Part shown: positions 51,744-60,107 of the stretch, one piece after another
Layout of the letters: the number at the start of each line of letters is the position of its first letter
Position numbering within the stretch: the stretch's first letter is position 1
NCBI GenBank assembly: GCA_016935755.1
Contig: JAFGQI010000079.1
Location: 26,561-90,560, forward strand
Direction: 5' to 3'
DNA length: 64,000 nucleotides
From: Anaerolineales bacterium
Lineage (GTDB): Bacteria; Chloroflexota; Anaerolineae; Anaerolineales; UBA4823
Notes under the pieces: generated by a model
What the model was told of the DNA's origin: nothing
Databases searched by the model: none
The model's input: the letters and a program-made list of their open reading frames with translations, nothing else
Translations under genes and position numbers: made by a program

Positions 51744-53586
51744 TTGGAAGCACCTTGGTCGAATTCCCTGCGGGGGCGCGGTTCTACAAATTGTTCCAGA
51801 TGGCGCGGATCAGTTCTGGGCTGCCTCGCCAGCAGGTTTATTCGTTTATAAACACGGTCATTGGAAAACTGTAGTTGGCGGCTTCCCTTATGCTCAGGTG
51901 AATGCTATATTGGCGGTGAAGGGGCAGATCTTTGCCGCTGGTCTGCCGGAAGGGATCGTGCGCGCGGTGGATGGGGGCGACGACTGGCAGCAGTGCTATG
52001 TAGAACAAACCAGTGCGCCGGTCACCTGTCTGGCGGCTTCTCCTCGCTGCGATCGGGATGGTGTTTTGCTGGCGGGCACGGCGCGGGATGGTTTGCTGCG
52101 CTCCACCGATCGCGGCCGCTTCTGGAATCTGGCGAATTTTGGGCTGCGTGAATTTACTATCCTGTCCCTGGTTGCCGCCGGTACGTGGAGCCGGAGTAAG
52201 CGACCCGTGCCTGAAGAAATCGCTTTTGCTGGCACCCAGGCTGGCGTCTATCGATCGCCCAATGGCGGACGGGCATGGAAATTTTTAGGTTTGGAAGATA
52301 TGGTTGTGCTGGCTCTGGCTGCCAGCCCTGATTTCGATCAGGATCGAGTGGTCATCGCCGGCACGGAAGAAGAGGGATTATTTTATTCTTCAGACGGGGG
52401 CATCTCCTGGCAGCGTATTGAGTTGGGTTTGCAGGCTCCGGTTTCTGTGAATGCTCTGTGTTGGGATCGCCTGGGGAGCATCTGGGCGGCAATTGCCGGC
52501 CATGGTCTCTGGGTTTCATCTGACAGAGGCGTGAACTGGACGCAGCAACCTGAGGCGCCCGAAGATATCCTATGCCTGGTGGATACCAGCCAGGGGCTGG
52601 CAGCCGGGTTGGCTGAAAGAGGTTTGGCCTGGTTTTCTAACGAAACCCGACAGTGGCAGATCGATGACGAGATGGCCGCGCGCCGTTTTGAATGGCTCCT
52701 GCCCCTTCCGATGCAGGTGGCTGAGCCTGCCTGGTTCGCCAGCGGAGCGATGGAAACTCCGTGGGTCTCCCAAGATGGTGGGCAGGTCTGGAATCCTGTA
52801 CAAGGGCCTCCTACAGAAGGGATCATCCTGGATATGGCAGTCAGCTCCAGGTATCTCTGGGCTGGTTCGTCCGAGGGTCTCTGGAGGTTGCCAATCAGAG
52901 AGCCAATGCAGCAGGAAGAATCATGGCAGTTGGTGGTGGAAAGCCAGGCAGCCGTAACGACCCTGGCAGTGCGCCAGGAACTGATCTGTGCGGGGACAGA
53001 GGCGGGCAGCCTGTGGATATCTGAGGATGAGGGCAGCGGCTGGCAGCAGGTGAACCTGCCAGAAGCTCAGGCGTTGGCGCTGAAGGTGGAGATTTCGCCT
53101 GATTTTGGTTCTGATCGCACCCTGTGGGTGGCGGCTGGGATGGCAGGGCAGCGCTCGCTGTGGGTCTGGCGCTGCCAGATGACGACAACTGGCAAGCCTG
53201 ACTGGAAGCTGATCCTGGATGAGCGCAGCGACTGGCAGAGTCTATCGCTGACATGTAGTGGGGTAGGAGAAAATGCGCTTTGGATTGGCCTTGGATCGAC
53301 AGTCCTGCACCGGGTAGACCAAACCTGGCAGCGCGCCGAACTGCCAACCCAGGGTGCGCCGATTCATACCCTGATGATTGACCCCTCCGGTGGCGTATTC
53401 CTGGCAGTGGCCGGTGGGCAGGTGTTTACCTCCCCGGATGGGCTGGACTGGCAGCTGCAGCCCGGCCTGCAAGACCTGGCGGTGGCAGATATTCAGGTGA
53501 TAATTGACCCAGCTGGTCGACGAACGCTATATGCTTTGACGCTGGAAGGACAAATCCTGAGTCAACTGCTGCGGCAACTGATATAA
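51733..53586 (+). CDS. BNR/YCF48-like beta-propeller protein
   Basis: A 617-residue protein made of repeated sialidase-type Asp-box blades: segments such as SxDxGxxW recur (for example RSTDRGRFWNLA, YSSDGGISWQRI, VSSDRGVNWTQQ, VSQDGGQVWNPV, ISEDEGSGWQQV). There is no signal peptide or membrane segment, so it is cytoplasmic, unlike most BNR proteins. It starts inside the end of the chaperonin-like gene (11-base overlap), showing tight coupling. It may be a client or docking platform of the divergent chaperonin; propellers are known chaperonin clients in the eukaryotic CCT system, but the link here is inference. Confidence 0.85.
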   Translation: MNLDWKHLGRIPCGGAVLQIVPDGADQFWAASPAGLFVYKHGHWKTVVGGFPYAQVNAILAVKGQIFAAGLPEGIVRAVDGGDDWQQCYVEQTSAPVTCLAASPRCDRDGVLLAGTARDGLLRSTDRGRFWNLANFGLREFTILSLVAAGTWSRSKRPVPEEIAFAGTQAGVYRSPNGGRAWKFLGLEDMVVLALAASPDFDQDRVVIAGTEEEGLFYSSDGGISWQRIELGLQAPVSVNALCWDRLGSIWAAIAGHGLWVSSDRGVNWTQQPEAPEDILCLVDTSQGLAAGLAERGLAWFSNETRQWQIDDEMAARRFEWLLPLPMQVAEPAWFASGAMETPWVSQDGGQVWNPVQGPPTEGIILDMAVSSRYLWAGSSEGLWRLPIREPMQQEESWQLVVESQAAVTTLAVRQELICAGTEAGSLWISEDEGSGWQQVNLPEAQALALKVEISPDFGSDRTLWVAAGMAGQRSLWVWRCQMTTTGKPDWKLILDERSDWQSLSLTCSGVGENALWIGLGSTVLHRVDQTWQRAELPTQGAPIHTLMIDPSGGVFLAVAGGQVFTSPDGLDWQLQPGLQDLAVADIQVIIDPAGRRTLYALTLEGQILSQLLRQLI

Positions 53587-53666
53587 TTGCTGGCGTTATG
53601 GTCTGATCTCGATCAAAATCAGCAGCAGTATCGTTTGATTTCATACTTTATTGAGGTAGAAAGCCG

Positions 53667-54650
53667 ATGAGCGATCAAATCCCCGATTTTTCTCCGTTGT
53701 CCTCAGAACAGCTGGCAGCATTGAACGATACCCAGAAGGAAATATTTCTCAGCCTGGATGCGCAGGACCGCCAGTTTTTTGCCAAGAATTTCTCAGCCGC
53801 CGGGTTGGGCCAGGCTCTGGAGCGCAAATGGGAGACGGTTCAATCACGTTTGCGCACCTCGGCGTTCGACCAGCGCATCAAGGAGAATCTTCAGGCTCAG
53901 GGCGGCGCAAGCGCACAAAGCTCGTCGCTGTCGGTGGGTGAGGTGGCGGCAGGGGCGGCTGGCATCGCCGGGGCAGTCGGGATTGGTGTGCTGGCGAAAA
54001 AGATTGCCGTGGATGGAAAAGCAGCCTGGCGTGGAGTCTCGCCGCGCGATCTGGTAGATGCCCTGGTCAGCACTTTTGCCCGCCAGGAGAAAACCGATAT
54101 TCGCTTCGATCCTCCCAGCGATGAGGGCAACCTGCATGCCACCGTTTTACTGCGCAGCCCCAGCGGTATGCTGCCCGCGCTGAACATCGATCTGACCCAT
54201 CTTGCTGATGCCACGCAGGTATATATCAGCAAGGTCTCATCCCAAAGCCTGATGGAGACGATCAAGGACCAGGGCCAGAAGATCCTGGATCTGGTGCAGG
54301 ATGGTCTAAGCCTGGGGAGGAAAGGTGGGGCAGAAAACTTGCTTGACCTGGCGGGTCAGGTGATGGATCAGGGTTTCGATGTGGTGCAGGCGGTGAAGGA
54401 TCTGGATTTGGAAGACCGCGCCTGGGCAGCCATCCAGCGTGTGGCTGATCCGCTGCAGATGCAGTATGATGAGCGTATGGCAGATGAAAAAGAGCGCCAA
54501 CTGAGGCTGGAGATGGCCTGGGATGATTACAACACCTGCCCTAAATGCCGGGTGCCTTTTGGAGGCGAGGATAGCGAGTGTCGCGTATGCGGCACCGCCC
54601 GTCCTGCAAAGCCTGAACAGCCGGACCCACGGTCAGCGCCAACGGGTTAG
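53667..54650 (+). CDS. Zinc-ribbon protein of unknown function, third gene of the chaperonin-like unit
   Basis: A 327-residue protein that I do not recognise as a named family. The N-terminal 70 residues are helical and polar. A Gly/Ala-rich hydrophobic stretch (about 92-112, VGEVAAGAAGIAGAVGIGVLA) could insert in or touch a membrane. A central domain has beta-rich LHATVLLRSPSG. A Cys4 zinc ribbon (CPKC, then CRVC about 14 residues later) lies near residues 291-311, with a Pro-rich tail. It follows the propeller gene by 80 bases with GAGG before ATG and is probably cotranscribed. Confidence 0.72.
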   Translation: MSDQIPDFSPLSSEQLAALNDTQKEIFLSLDAQDRQFFAKNFSAAGLGQALERKWETVQSRLRTSAFDQRIKENLQAQGGASAQSSSLSVGEVAAGAAGIAGAVGIGVLAKKIAVDGKAAWRGVSPRDLVDALVSTFARQEKTDIRFDPPSDEGNLHATVLLRSPSGMLPALNIDLTHLADATQVYISKVSSQSLMETIKDQGQKILDLVQDGLSLGRKGGAENLLDLAGQVMDQGFDVVQAVKDLDLEDRAWAAIQRVADPLQMQYDERMADEKERQLRLEMAWDDYNTCPKCRVPFGGEDSECRVCGTARPAKPEQPDPRSAPTG

Positions 54651-54716
54651 CAAGCGAGTCATATTTTCGATCATCATCCTGAATCATACCTTTGGAAACA
54701 ATAACGGAGCTGGCAT

Positions 54717-55199
54717 ATGAGCAAACATCGCAAGAAAAAAACTGCTGCGGGAAGATCGAAATCTGTTCGCGCAAAACGAACTACCAATAATCTGCCAGTC
54801 TGGGTCTGGGTGGCAATTGGCCTGGCGATCCTGGTCGTTACGGCGGGCGTCTTCCTGTGGCAGCAAGGGACACCTGCTGCACAAACCGATTTAGAGATAT
54901 CGGTTGAACAGGCGTATGAGTATTATCAGGAGGGGGCTTTCTTGCTGGATGTCCGCCAGCCGGAAGAGTGGGAAGAATATCACATCCCGAATACTACCTG
55001 GATCCCATTAGGTGAGCTTTCCAGCCGACTGGATGAGGTGCCACAGGATCAGAAAATTGTGGTGGTATGCCGTACCGGCAATCGCAGCCAGGAGGGGCGG
55101 GAAATTCTGCTGGATGCAGGATGGAAAGATGTATTGAGTATGGAAGGCGGGGTAAGTAACTGGCGTGCGGCAGGCTATCCTGTCACCAATGGTCAGTAG
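54717..55199 (+). CDS. Membrane-anchored rhodanese-domain protein
   Basis: A 160-residue protein with a basic N-terminus (SKHRKKK), one membrane span (about 29-48) and an extracytoplasmic rhodanese domain. The active cysteine is in VVVCRTGNRSQ (about 120), a six-residue loop as in sulfurtransferases rather than Cdc25-type phosphatases; LLDVRQPEEW is the conserved N-terminal motif. It would transfer sulfane sulfur outside the cytoplasm. It stands 66 bases after the zinc-ribbon gene and may share its transcript. Confidence 0.92.
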   Translation: MSKHRKKKTAAGRSKSVRAKRTTNNLPVWVWVAIGLAILVVTAGVFLWQQGTPAAQTDLEISVEQAYEYYQEGAFLLDVRQPEEWEEYHIPNTTWIPLGELSSRLDEVPQDQKIVVVCRTGNRSQEGREILLDAGWKDVLSMEGGVSNWRAAGYPVTNGQ

Positions 55200-55224
55200 A
55201 ACCTATCTTTAATCAGCGCAGAAA

Positions 55225-55666
55225 TTAACTCTCAGGCTGACCCCAGATGAAGGCTTTCTCTGGGGTCAGTTTGATGATGCGGTTTTCTGGGTCGCCAATC
55301 CAGGACTGTGGCTCGGCTGCCAGGACACCTTCTGCTCCCAAATAGCGGGTATAGATGCTGGTCGCCAGGCGGCTGACCTGCTCTGGATCGCTGAGCAGTT
55401 CGGCGGCGCCTTCCAAGAGCACGGCCTGGGCAGGCTCGCCGGGGCGGTCGGTGTCGATCAAGACCGAAATGCGAGCATTCTTTTCAATATCTCTAACTTT
55501 GCGAGTGGATTGAAAAGCGCTGATATACATCCCACTCGAACCAGACTGGAACGACATGCGGCTGTAAGGTGTTGGGGCTGCAGGTGCCCAGCCGCGCCAG
55601 GATTGGTTCGGCGAGCAGCGCCTTCACCCAGGCCTTGCTGGTGATACGCGCAATATCGTTGTTCAT
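55225..55666 (-). pseudogene. Pyridoxamine-5'-phosphate-oxidase-family protein gene with frameshift
   Basis: Two frames together encode one PNPOx-family flavin-binding protein. The first runs from ATG at 55666 (MNNDIARITSKAW) to about 55529 and ends in VVPVWFEWD. The second, in another frame, continues MYISAFQSTRKVRDIEKN to the stop at 55225. The total of 442 bases is one more than a multiple of three. The ATG overlaps the stop of the phosphatase gene (ATGA), which supports the true start. The junction TGGGATGTATATC could result from loss of one GGGAT unit from GGGATGGGATG. It is either a recent inactivation or a sequencing indel. Confidence 0.72.
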
Positions 55667-56436
55667 TGGATCAACCTTAATACTTCAGGCAGCAGAGTTT
55701 GGGTAGTTGCCAGGCCTTCATTGGCATAGATTGTCGGGTTGCCCAGCCAGTCGCCAAAATATCCCCCCGCCTCGCGGAAGATGGGTGGGAACGGACCGCA
55801 GTCCCATACTGCCATGACCGGATCGAGCATCACTTCGGCGCGTCCGGTAGCCACCAACATATATCCATAGGCATCGTTCCAGCCAGTCTGAAAATAACAG
55901 GCTTTCAGTAGGCGTTCCCAGGCTTCCTGGCGACCATGCTGGGCAAAGGTCTTGGTGGTCGTGCAGGTCAGGATGCCCTGTTTGAGCGCAGGCACTGTGG
56001 AGACATGCGCCCTGCGCCCATTGCACCAGCACCCCAGACCGCTGGCGGCTGCCAGCATTTCGTCCAGGGCGGGGAAATAAGCTGCCCCTACCTCCACTTG
56101 CCCTTCGATTTCCAGTCCAATCAACACTGCATACAGGGGCACCCCGCGGATGAACGATTTGGTGCCATCAATCGGATCGATGATCCAGCGGTGGCTTGCA
56201 GAGGAATTTTCCCCTTGACCGAACTCCTCGCCGATGATGGCGTGGGTGGGGTAGCGCTGTTCGATCCGGCTTCGGATGAGCTGCTCCGCCTGACGATCGG
56301 CAACCGTGACGGGCGAATCATCGCTTTTATAATCCGGTTGTAGACCAGACTGGAAATAGCCCAGGGTCAACCTGCCTGCCAGGTAGGCTGTTTCGGTGAC
56401 AAAATCCAGGAAATCGGATAGGCTGTTGGGGTTCAT
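55663..56436 (-). CDS. Inositol-monophosphatase-family phosphatase (HisN-like)
   Basis: A 257-residue Mg-dependent, Li-sensitive-type phosphatase. Metal and phosphate motifs are GEEFG (about 66), WIIDPIDGTKSF (about 83-94) and AVWDCGPFPPI (about 210). The WDCGPF form and GWNDAYGYMLVATGRAEVM resemble the HisN-type histidinol phosphatases, so histidinol phosphate or inositol phosphate are both possible substrates. ATG at 56436 is preferred to a start 18 bases earlier. It overlaps the following PNPOx-family gene by 4 bases. Confidence 0.88.
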   Translation of the reverse strand: MNPNSLSDFLDFVTETAYLAGRLTLGYFQSGLQPDYKSDDSPVTVADRQAEQLIRSRIEQRYPTHAIIGEEFGQGENSSASHRWIIDPIDGTKSFIRGVPLYAVLIGLEIEGQVEVGAAYFPALDEMLAAASGLGCWCNGRRAHVSTVPALKQGILTCTTTKTFAQHGRQEAWERLLKACYFQTGWNDAYGYMLVATGRAEVMLDPVMAVWDCGPFPPIFREAGGYFGDWLGNPTIYANEGLATTQTLLPEVLRLIQ

Positions 56437-56523
56437 GCAGCGATGATACCACATTCAAGTATAATCAGATGGAATCGTTGCCGTTTATTACTTCCCAATG
56501 ATGAGAGGAGAATAGACCAACCA

Positions 56524-58041
56524 ATGCCTGCTTCAAAGCACACATCCACCTGGTCGCAATGGGGATCTAGATTCCGACCGCGGTTGATTGGTTTATGGGT
56601 GCTGGTCATGGTGTTTTTTCCAGCCTGCAATCTGCTCCAATATAACGCCTCAGATTCTCAGCAAACACTGGTGGCAGTGCGCGTCCAACAGACGGCTTTG
56701 GCGCTCACCCAGGCTATCCAAACGGAGCTGGCAAAAATCACTCCGGCTACACCAGTTCCAACATTGATAGATACCCCCATTCCGATGCCCTCACCGCTCC
56801 CGGACGAAACGCCCCTCCCGACCAGTGTGGAGCAGATGCCTATCTCCGATCTGGAACGGCAGATGATGGCTGCCAGGATCCTGCTTTTTGAGGATATGTC
56901 CGCTTCCCGCTATTTGCGCTATGTAAAAGAAGCGTTGGACAAAGCCAATTATTTTTATCTGGACGTGGGCAGCGCCAAGGGGTGGTTCAAGACGCAGCTT
57001 CTCTCCAACACCGAGTGGGATCTGATTATCGCTTCGGCAGAGGCGCGGCGCGATTTCGGCGGCGAGTTTTTCGATTACATCGATCAGCGCCTGGAGCAGG
57101 GAGCTGCTGCCATTATCGAATTCGGCGACCTGGACTCGGCGCCCAACGGTATTTCACAATCCCTGCTCCGCCGCTGTGGCGTGCGCTTCCAGGATGATTG
57201 GTTGGAACCTGAAATGCGGGTATTTTTCTGGACTCAACCCGATCATCCCGTTTTCAACGAACCGAATAAGGTGCCTTTGTTGGGGAATGCCGAGCAGTTA
57301 TGGAAAGGTGATCTCGGAGATCTTCTTCAGATCAGGATGGATGGAGGCCAACCTGGGGGGGACGCGTTAATTCTGGCCAGCACCAATCCGGGCTATAAGA
57401 CGGATCATGGGCTGCTGGTCAATTGTCTGGGAGGCAGGCTGATCATTCAAACTTTTGCTTCACATGAATACCGCTATGCGGATATCATCCCCTTATGGCA
57501 AAACTACGTCTACCAGGCGCTGAAGAATCGTTTTGCTGTGCTGCCGCCTCTGGAGCCAATCCCTGCCTTCACTCTGGCGCTCACCAACACGCCAGAGCCA
57601 ACTTCCACTGGCCCTACGCCCCAGCCAGGGTTCGGCGATGAGTATACCTGCGCCAGCGCGCTGACCGGGCGAATTCTCTCCCCACCCAAGCTGCAAACGG
57701 ATCTATTTGAACACCACGCTGAAGGCACATTCTTGATTGTGAAACTTCAGTTAGTCAACCAGACCGCTTACCCCATCCAGGTCTGGGCGCAGGATTACTT
57801 CGTAGAAGGAGAAGTTTATGGGCAACCCATCAGCTATTCTCCACACAAAGCCGCCACTGGTTATCTCTATATTGACAGCCCATCCCATTTATGGCAAGAC
57901 CTGATTGCTCCAGGAATTCCGTGGTCCACATCCCTGGCTTTTGATGTCAACCCGAATGGGCAGAATTGGGTTCTGGTGGTGAAGCCCGGCAGTCAGTTGG
58001 GAGCGCCGTTGTGTGAGATGAGGATCCCCTTGCTTCCCTGA
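56524..58041 (+). CDS. Lipoprotein with Pro/Thr stalk, function unknown
   Basis: A 505-residue exported lipoprotein. A basic leader, hydrophobic core and lipobox VFFPAC (Cys at about 35) are followed by a helical stretch and a Pro/Thr linker (about 75-110). A globular domain (about 120-360) has an alternating alpha/beta pattern (WDLIIASAEARRDFGG, GAAAIIEFGDLD) and recalls ThuA/glutamine-amidotransferase-like folds, but no catalytic Cys is evident. After a second Pro/Thr linker, a C-terminal beta domain resembles DUF4352-type immunoglobulin-like modules. ATG at 56524 has GAGGAG upstream; the frame stays open 27 codons before it. Confidence 0.78.
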   Translation: MPASKHTSTWSQWGSRFRPRLIGLWVLVMVFFPACNLLQYNASDSQQTLVAVRVQQTALALTQAIQTELAKITPATPVPTLIDTPIPMPSPLPDETPLPTSVEQMPISDLERQMMAARILLFEDMSASRYLRYVKEALDKANYFYLDVGSAKGWFKTQLLSNTEWDLIIASAEARRDFGGEFFDYIDQRLEQGAAAIIEFGDLDSAPNGISQSLLRRCGVRFQDDWLEPEMRVFFWTQPDHPVFNEPNKVPLLGNAEQLWKGDLGDLLQIRMDGGQPGGDALILASTNPGYKTDHGLLVNCLGGRLIIQTFASHEYRYADIIPLWQNYVYQALKNRFAVLPPLEPIPAFTLALTNTPEPTSTGPTPQPGFGDEYTCASALTGRILSPPKLQTDLFEHHAEGTFLIVKLQLVNQTAYPIQVWAQDYFVEGEVYGQPISYSPHKAATGYLYIDSPSHLWQDLIAPGIPWSTSLAFDVNPNGQNWVLVVKPGSQLGAPLCEMRIPLLP

Positions 58042-58104
58042 AAAAAGGATACAGCCCGATGAAACCGGATATTTCACATATTGGTTCATCAATGGAGAAG
58101 TGAT

Positions 58105-58653
58105 ATGTTACCTGGAGAACGCCCCGTTGTTCAGCGAATTCGTGATATCTGGGCTAAACAGCCGGTTTTTATTGACACGGAAACAACAGGCTTAAACAAC
58201 CGGGCAGAAATTGTTGAAATCTGCCTGATGAATTATGATGGCAATATTTTGCTAGAATCGCTGGTGCGACCGCGCAAGCCTATCCCGATGGATGTCATCC
58301 GTTTGCACGGCATCACCGATGATATGGTTTCTACTGCGCCCACCTGGCTCCAGCTTTGGCCGCAGGTGGAGTCCATCTTGCGCGGGCGTTACGTGGGGGC
58401 GTATAACGCGGAATTCGATCTGCGCATGATGCAGCAGTCTCACCTGTCGAACGGTTTACCCTGGCGCAGTCCAGCGTTCTATATGTTTTGCGTGATGAAA
58501 TTGTTCTCTGAGTTTACTGGCGCGTATAAATTCCCCACCCTGGAACAGGCAGGGGAGCAATGCCTGATCCAGATACCTAACGCTCACCGCGCCCAACAGG
58601 ATACCGCCCTGGCTCGGGCTGTATTCCTGCATATGGTAAACCCACCTAAATAG
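58105..58653 (+). CDS. 3'-5' exonuclease, DEDDh family (DNA polymerase III epsilon-like)
   Basis: A 182-residue exonuclease with all motifs: Exo I VFIDTETTGL, Exo II GAYNAEFDLRMM, and Exo III HRAQQDTALA, where His and Asp complete the metal site. HGITDDMV is also typical of epsilon-like proteins. It is free-standing, not fused to a polymerase or UvrC domain, so proofreading, RNase T-like or repair roles are possible. ATG at 58105 follows GGAGAAG and is preferred to a TTG 24 bases upstream. Confidence 0.92.
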   Translation: MLPGERPVVQRIRDIWAKQPVFIDTETTGLNNRAEIVEICLMNYDGNILLESLVRPRKPIPMDVIRLHGITDDMVSTAPTWLQLWPQVESILRGRYVGAYNAEFDLRMMQQSHLSNGLPWRSPAFYMFCVMKLFSEFTGAYKFPTLEQAGEQCLIQIPNAHRAQQDTALARAVFLHMVNPPK

Positions 58654-58776
58654 GGGAAGGCCTTTGCTGCACTGATTAATCCCAGTTTGAAATCGATAGA
58701 CGGGATCATCAAACTGCCTTGATTGGTTTACGCATCACCGTGTACCGTAACCTTTACAATAAAATGGAGCAACCAG

Positions 58777-59178
58777 TCAATCTGGATCAGATTTGGACCT
58801 ACAAGCATGGCAGCGACCAAACAAGACCAGATGATTAGTCAATACTTCGAAATTGTTCTCACGTTCAATCTGCCGGAACAGGCGGCCGACTGATTCGTCT
58901 TTGATGGTTTGCACCCGACCGCATTCCTGGCAGACAAGATGGTGATGATGCTCATTACCTACTGCTTCGTAAACTGCCGCCCCCAGTCCCATATCTGAAA
59001 CTGAGACCTTGCCCGCGCGGGTCATCCTTTCCAGGGCGCGATAGATCGTTGACTGGTTCACGGAAGGCAGGCGAGGTTTTATGTGATGATACACCTCCTG
59101 CGCGGTGAAGTGGGCTTCCTCGGTAGAGTGTTGCGCGTAGAGATCCAAAATCAGTTGTTCAACAGAACTTGACTTCAT
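58777..59178 (-). CDS. Fur-family metalloregulator
   Basis: A 133-residue Fur/PerR/Zur-type repressor. The DNA-recognition helix is in SVNQSTIYRALERM, the metal-sensing segment is EHHHHLVCQECG (about 76-87), and the structural zinc site is completed by the C-terminal CHAC. The exact metal (Fe, Zn, Ni or Mn) cannot be told from sequence. It is divergent from fmdE, trmO and a FecCD-type importer, with a palindrome at the shared promoter (59271-59282). GGAGG precedes ATG by 7 nt. Confidence 0.93.
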   Translation of the reverse strand: MKSSSVEQLILDLYAQHSTEEAHFTAQEVYHHIKPRLPSVNQSTIYRALERMTRAGKVSVSDMGLGAAVYEAVGNEHHHHLVCQECGRVQTIKDESVGRLFRQIERENNFEVLTNHLVLFGRCHACRSKSDPD

Positions 59179-59200
59179 AAAACAGCCTCCAAATCATACA

Positions 59201-59241
59201 GGAGTTACGCACCCCCATCCATCCACTAATTGCGTAACTCC
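59201..59241. repeat. 11-bp perfect inverted repeat in the fur leader (possible solo MITE-like element)
   Basis: GGAGTTACGCA (59201-59211) and TGCGTAACTCC (59231-59241), 19 bases apart, between the predicted start of fur transcription and its ribosome site. It would fold into a leader hairpin. Ends with GGAGTTACGCA-like sequence recall inverted termini of small non-autonomous elements, but no target duplication or second copy is seen in the window. Confidence 0.45.
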
Positions 59242-59270
59242 TAACATATTTTCTAGTATAACGCAAATCT

Positions 59271-59298
59271 TTGCAAATGCAAGTTATTGCTGTATAAT
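59271..59298 (+). promoter_or_regulatory. Promoter and Fur-type operator of the fmdE-trmO-fecCD operon
   Basis: TTGCAA (59271-59276) and TATAAT (59293-59298) are spaced by 16 bp. The -35 lies inside the inverted repeat TTGCA-AA-TGCAA (59271-59282). On the minus strand the same repeat supplies a -35-like TTGCAT (59277-59282) for TATACT (59255-59260), the likely fur promoter. One repressor dimer could therefore shut both directions. The leader to fmdE is about 80 nt. Confidence 0.6.
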
Positions 59299-59385
59299 CT
59301 AGCTCGTTCATTGCCACACGATTGAATTCTGCCTAAAATAAAAAAGAGAAAAGATTGGACGCCCACTGCTCGACAGGAGAAAAAT

Positions 59386-59988
59386 ATGAACATTGACATA
59401 TCACAGGTGCAAGCCTTTCACGGGCATATGTGCCCAGGGTTGGCGATTGGCATTCGGGTGGCAGAGAAAGCCTTGCAAGAGATGGGCGAGCGCCCAGGTG
59501 ATGAGCAGGTGGTTGCCATTGTCGAGACGAACAACTGTGCGGTGGATGCGGTTCAGTTTATCACAGGCTGCACCTTCGGCAAGGGCAATCTCATCCATCT
59601 GGATTACGGCAAGAACGCTTTTCGCTTCATCCGCCGCAGGGACAATAAAGCCATTCGCATTATCATCCGACCGCAGGCGTCGGGCACGACCAGCATGGAG
59701 CAAGAAGGGCTGATGAAACGCTGGCGGACGGGAACCGTCACAGACGCCGAAAAGCAGCAGGCTGAGCTCATCCAGCGCCAACGTATCGAGTGGATTTTAT
59801 CTGCCCCGCTGGATGAACTGCTGGAAGTACAGGAGATCCAAACCAACGCGCCGCCAGCTGCAAAAATCTTCAACTCCGTCCCCTGCGATGCCTGCGGCGA
59901 GAAAACGATGGAAACCCGCTTGCACATGCTTGAAGGCAAAGTCTATTGTCCCGAATGTTACGAGAATATCTTATTAAGGGGAAATTAG
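59386..59988 (+). CDS. FmdE-family protein with C-terminal zinc ribbon
   Basis: A 200-residue protein of the FmdE/FwdE family (formylmethanofuran dehydrogenase subunit E-like). The N-terminal motif is FHGHMCPGLAIGIR (residues 11-24, His and Cys ligands), then TNNCAVDAVQFITGCTFGKGNL, and the C-terminal ribbon has CDACGEK and CPEC (about 167-194). Outside methanogens such proteins are not part of the dehydrogenase and often sit by metal importers; a metal-binding or metal-trafficking role is inferred. It is first in the Fur-controlled operon. Confidence 0.9.
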   Translation: MNIDISQVQAFHGHMCPGLAIGIRVAEKALQEMGERPGDEQVVAIVETNNCAVDAVQFITGCTFGKGNLIHLDYGKNAFRFIRRRDNKAIRIIIRPQASGTTSMEQEGLMKRWRTGTVTDAEKQQAELIQRQRIEWILSAPLDELLEVQEIQTNAPPAAKIFNSVPCDACGEKTMETRLHMLEGKVYCPECYENILLRGN

Positions 59989-60024
59989 TTGTATTTAGGT
60001 GGACATAGCCCGGCCAAATACAAC
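59988..60024 (+). promoter_or_regulatory. Intercistronic hairpins between fmdE and trmO
   Basis: A 9-bp perfect stem GTTGTATTT/AAATACAAC begins at the fmdE stop codon. A second 8-bp stem, TCGAGTTT/AAACTCGA, lies at 60062-60082 in the same 119-base gap. Neither is followed by a T-run. They are probably processing or attenuation elements within the operon. Confidence 0.45.
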
Positions 60025-60107
60025 CATCCATCCAATAAAGAAGTAAATCCATATCTTCCATTCGAGTTTAGACGAAACTCGAGCTTACAAGACAGGTAGG
60101 AATTTTT

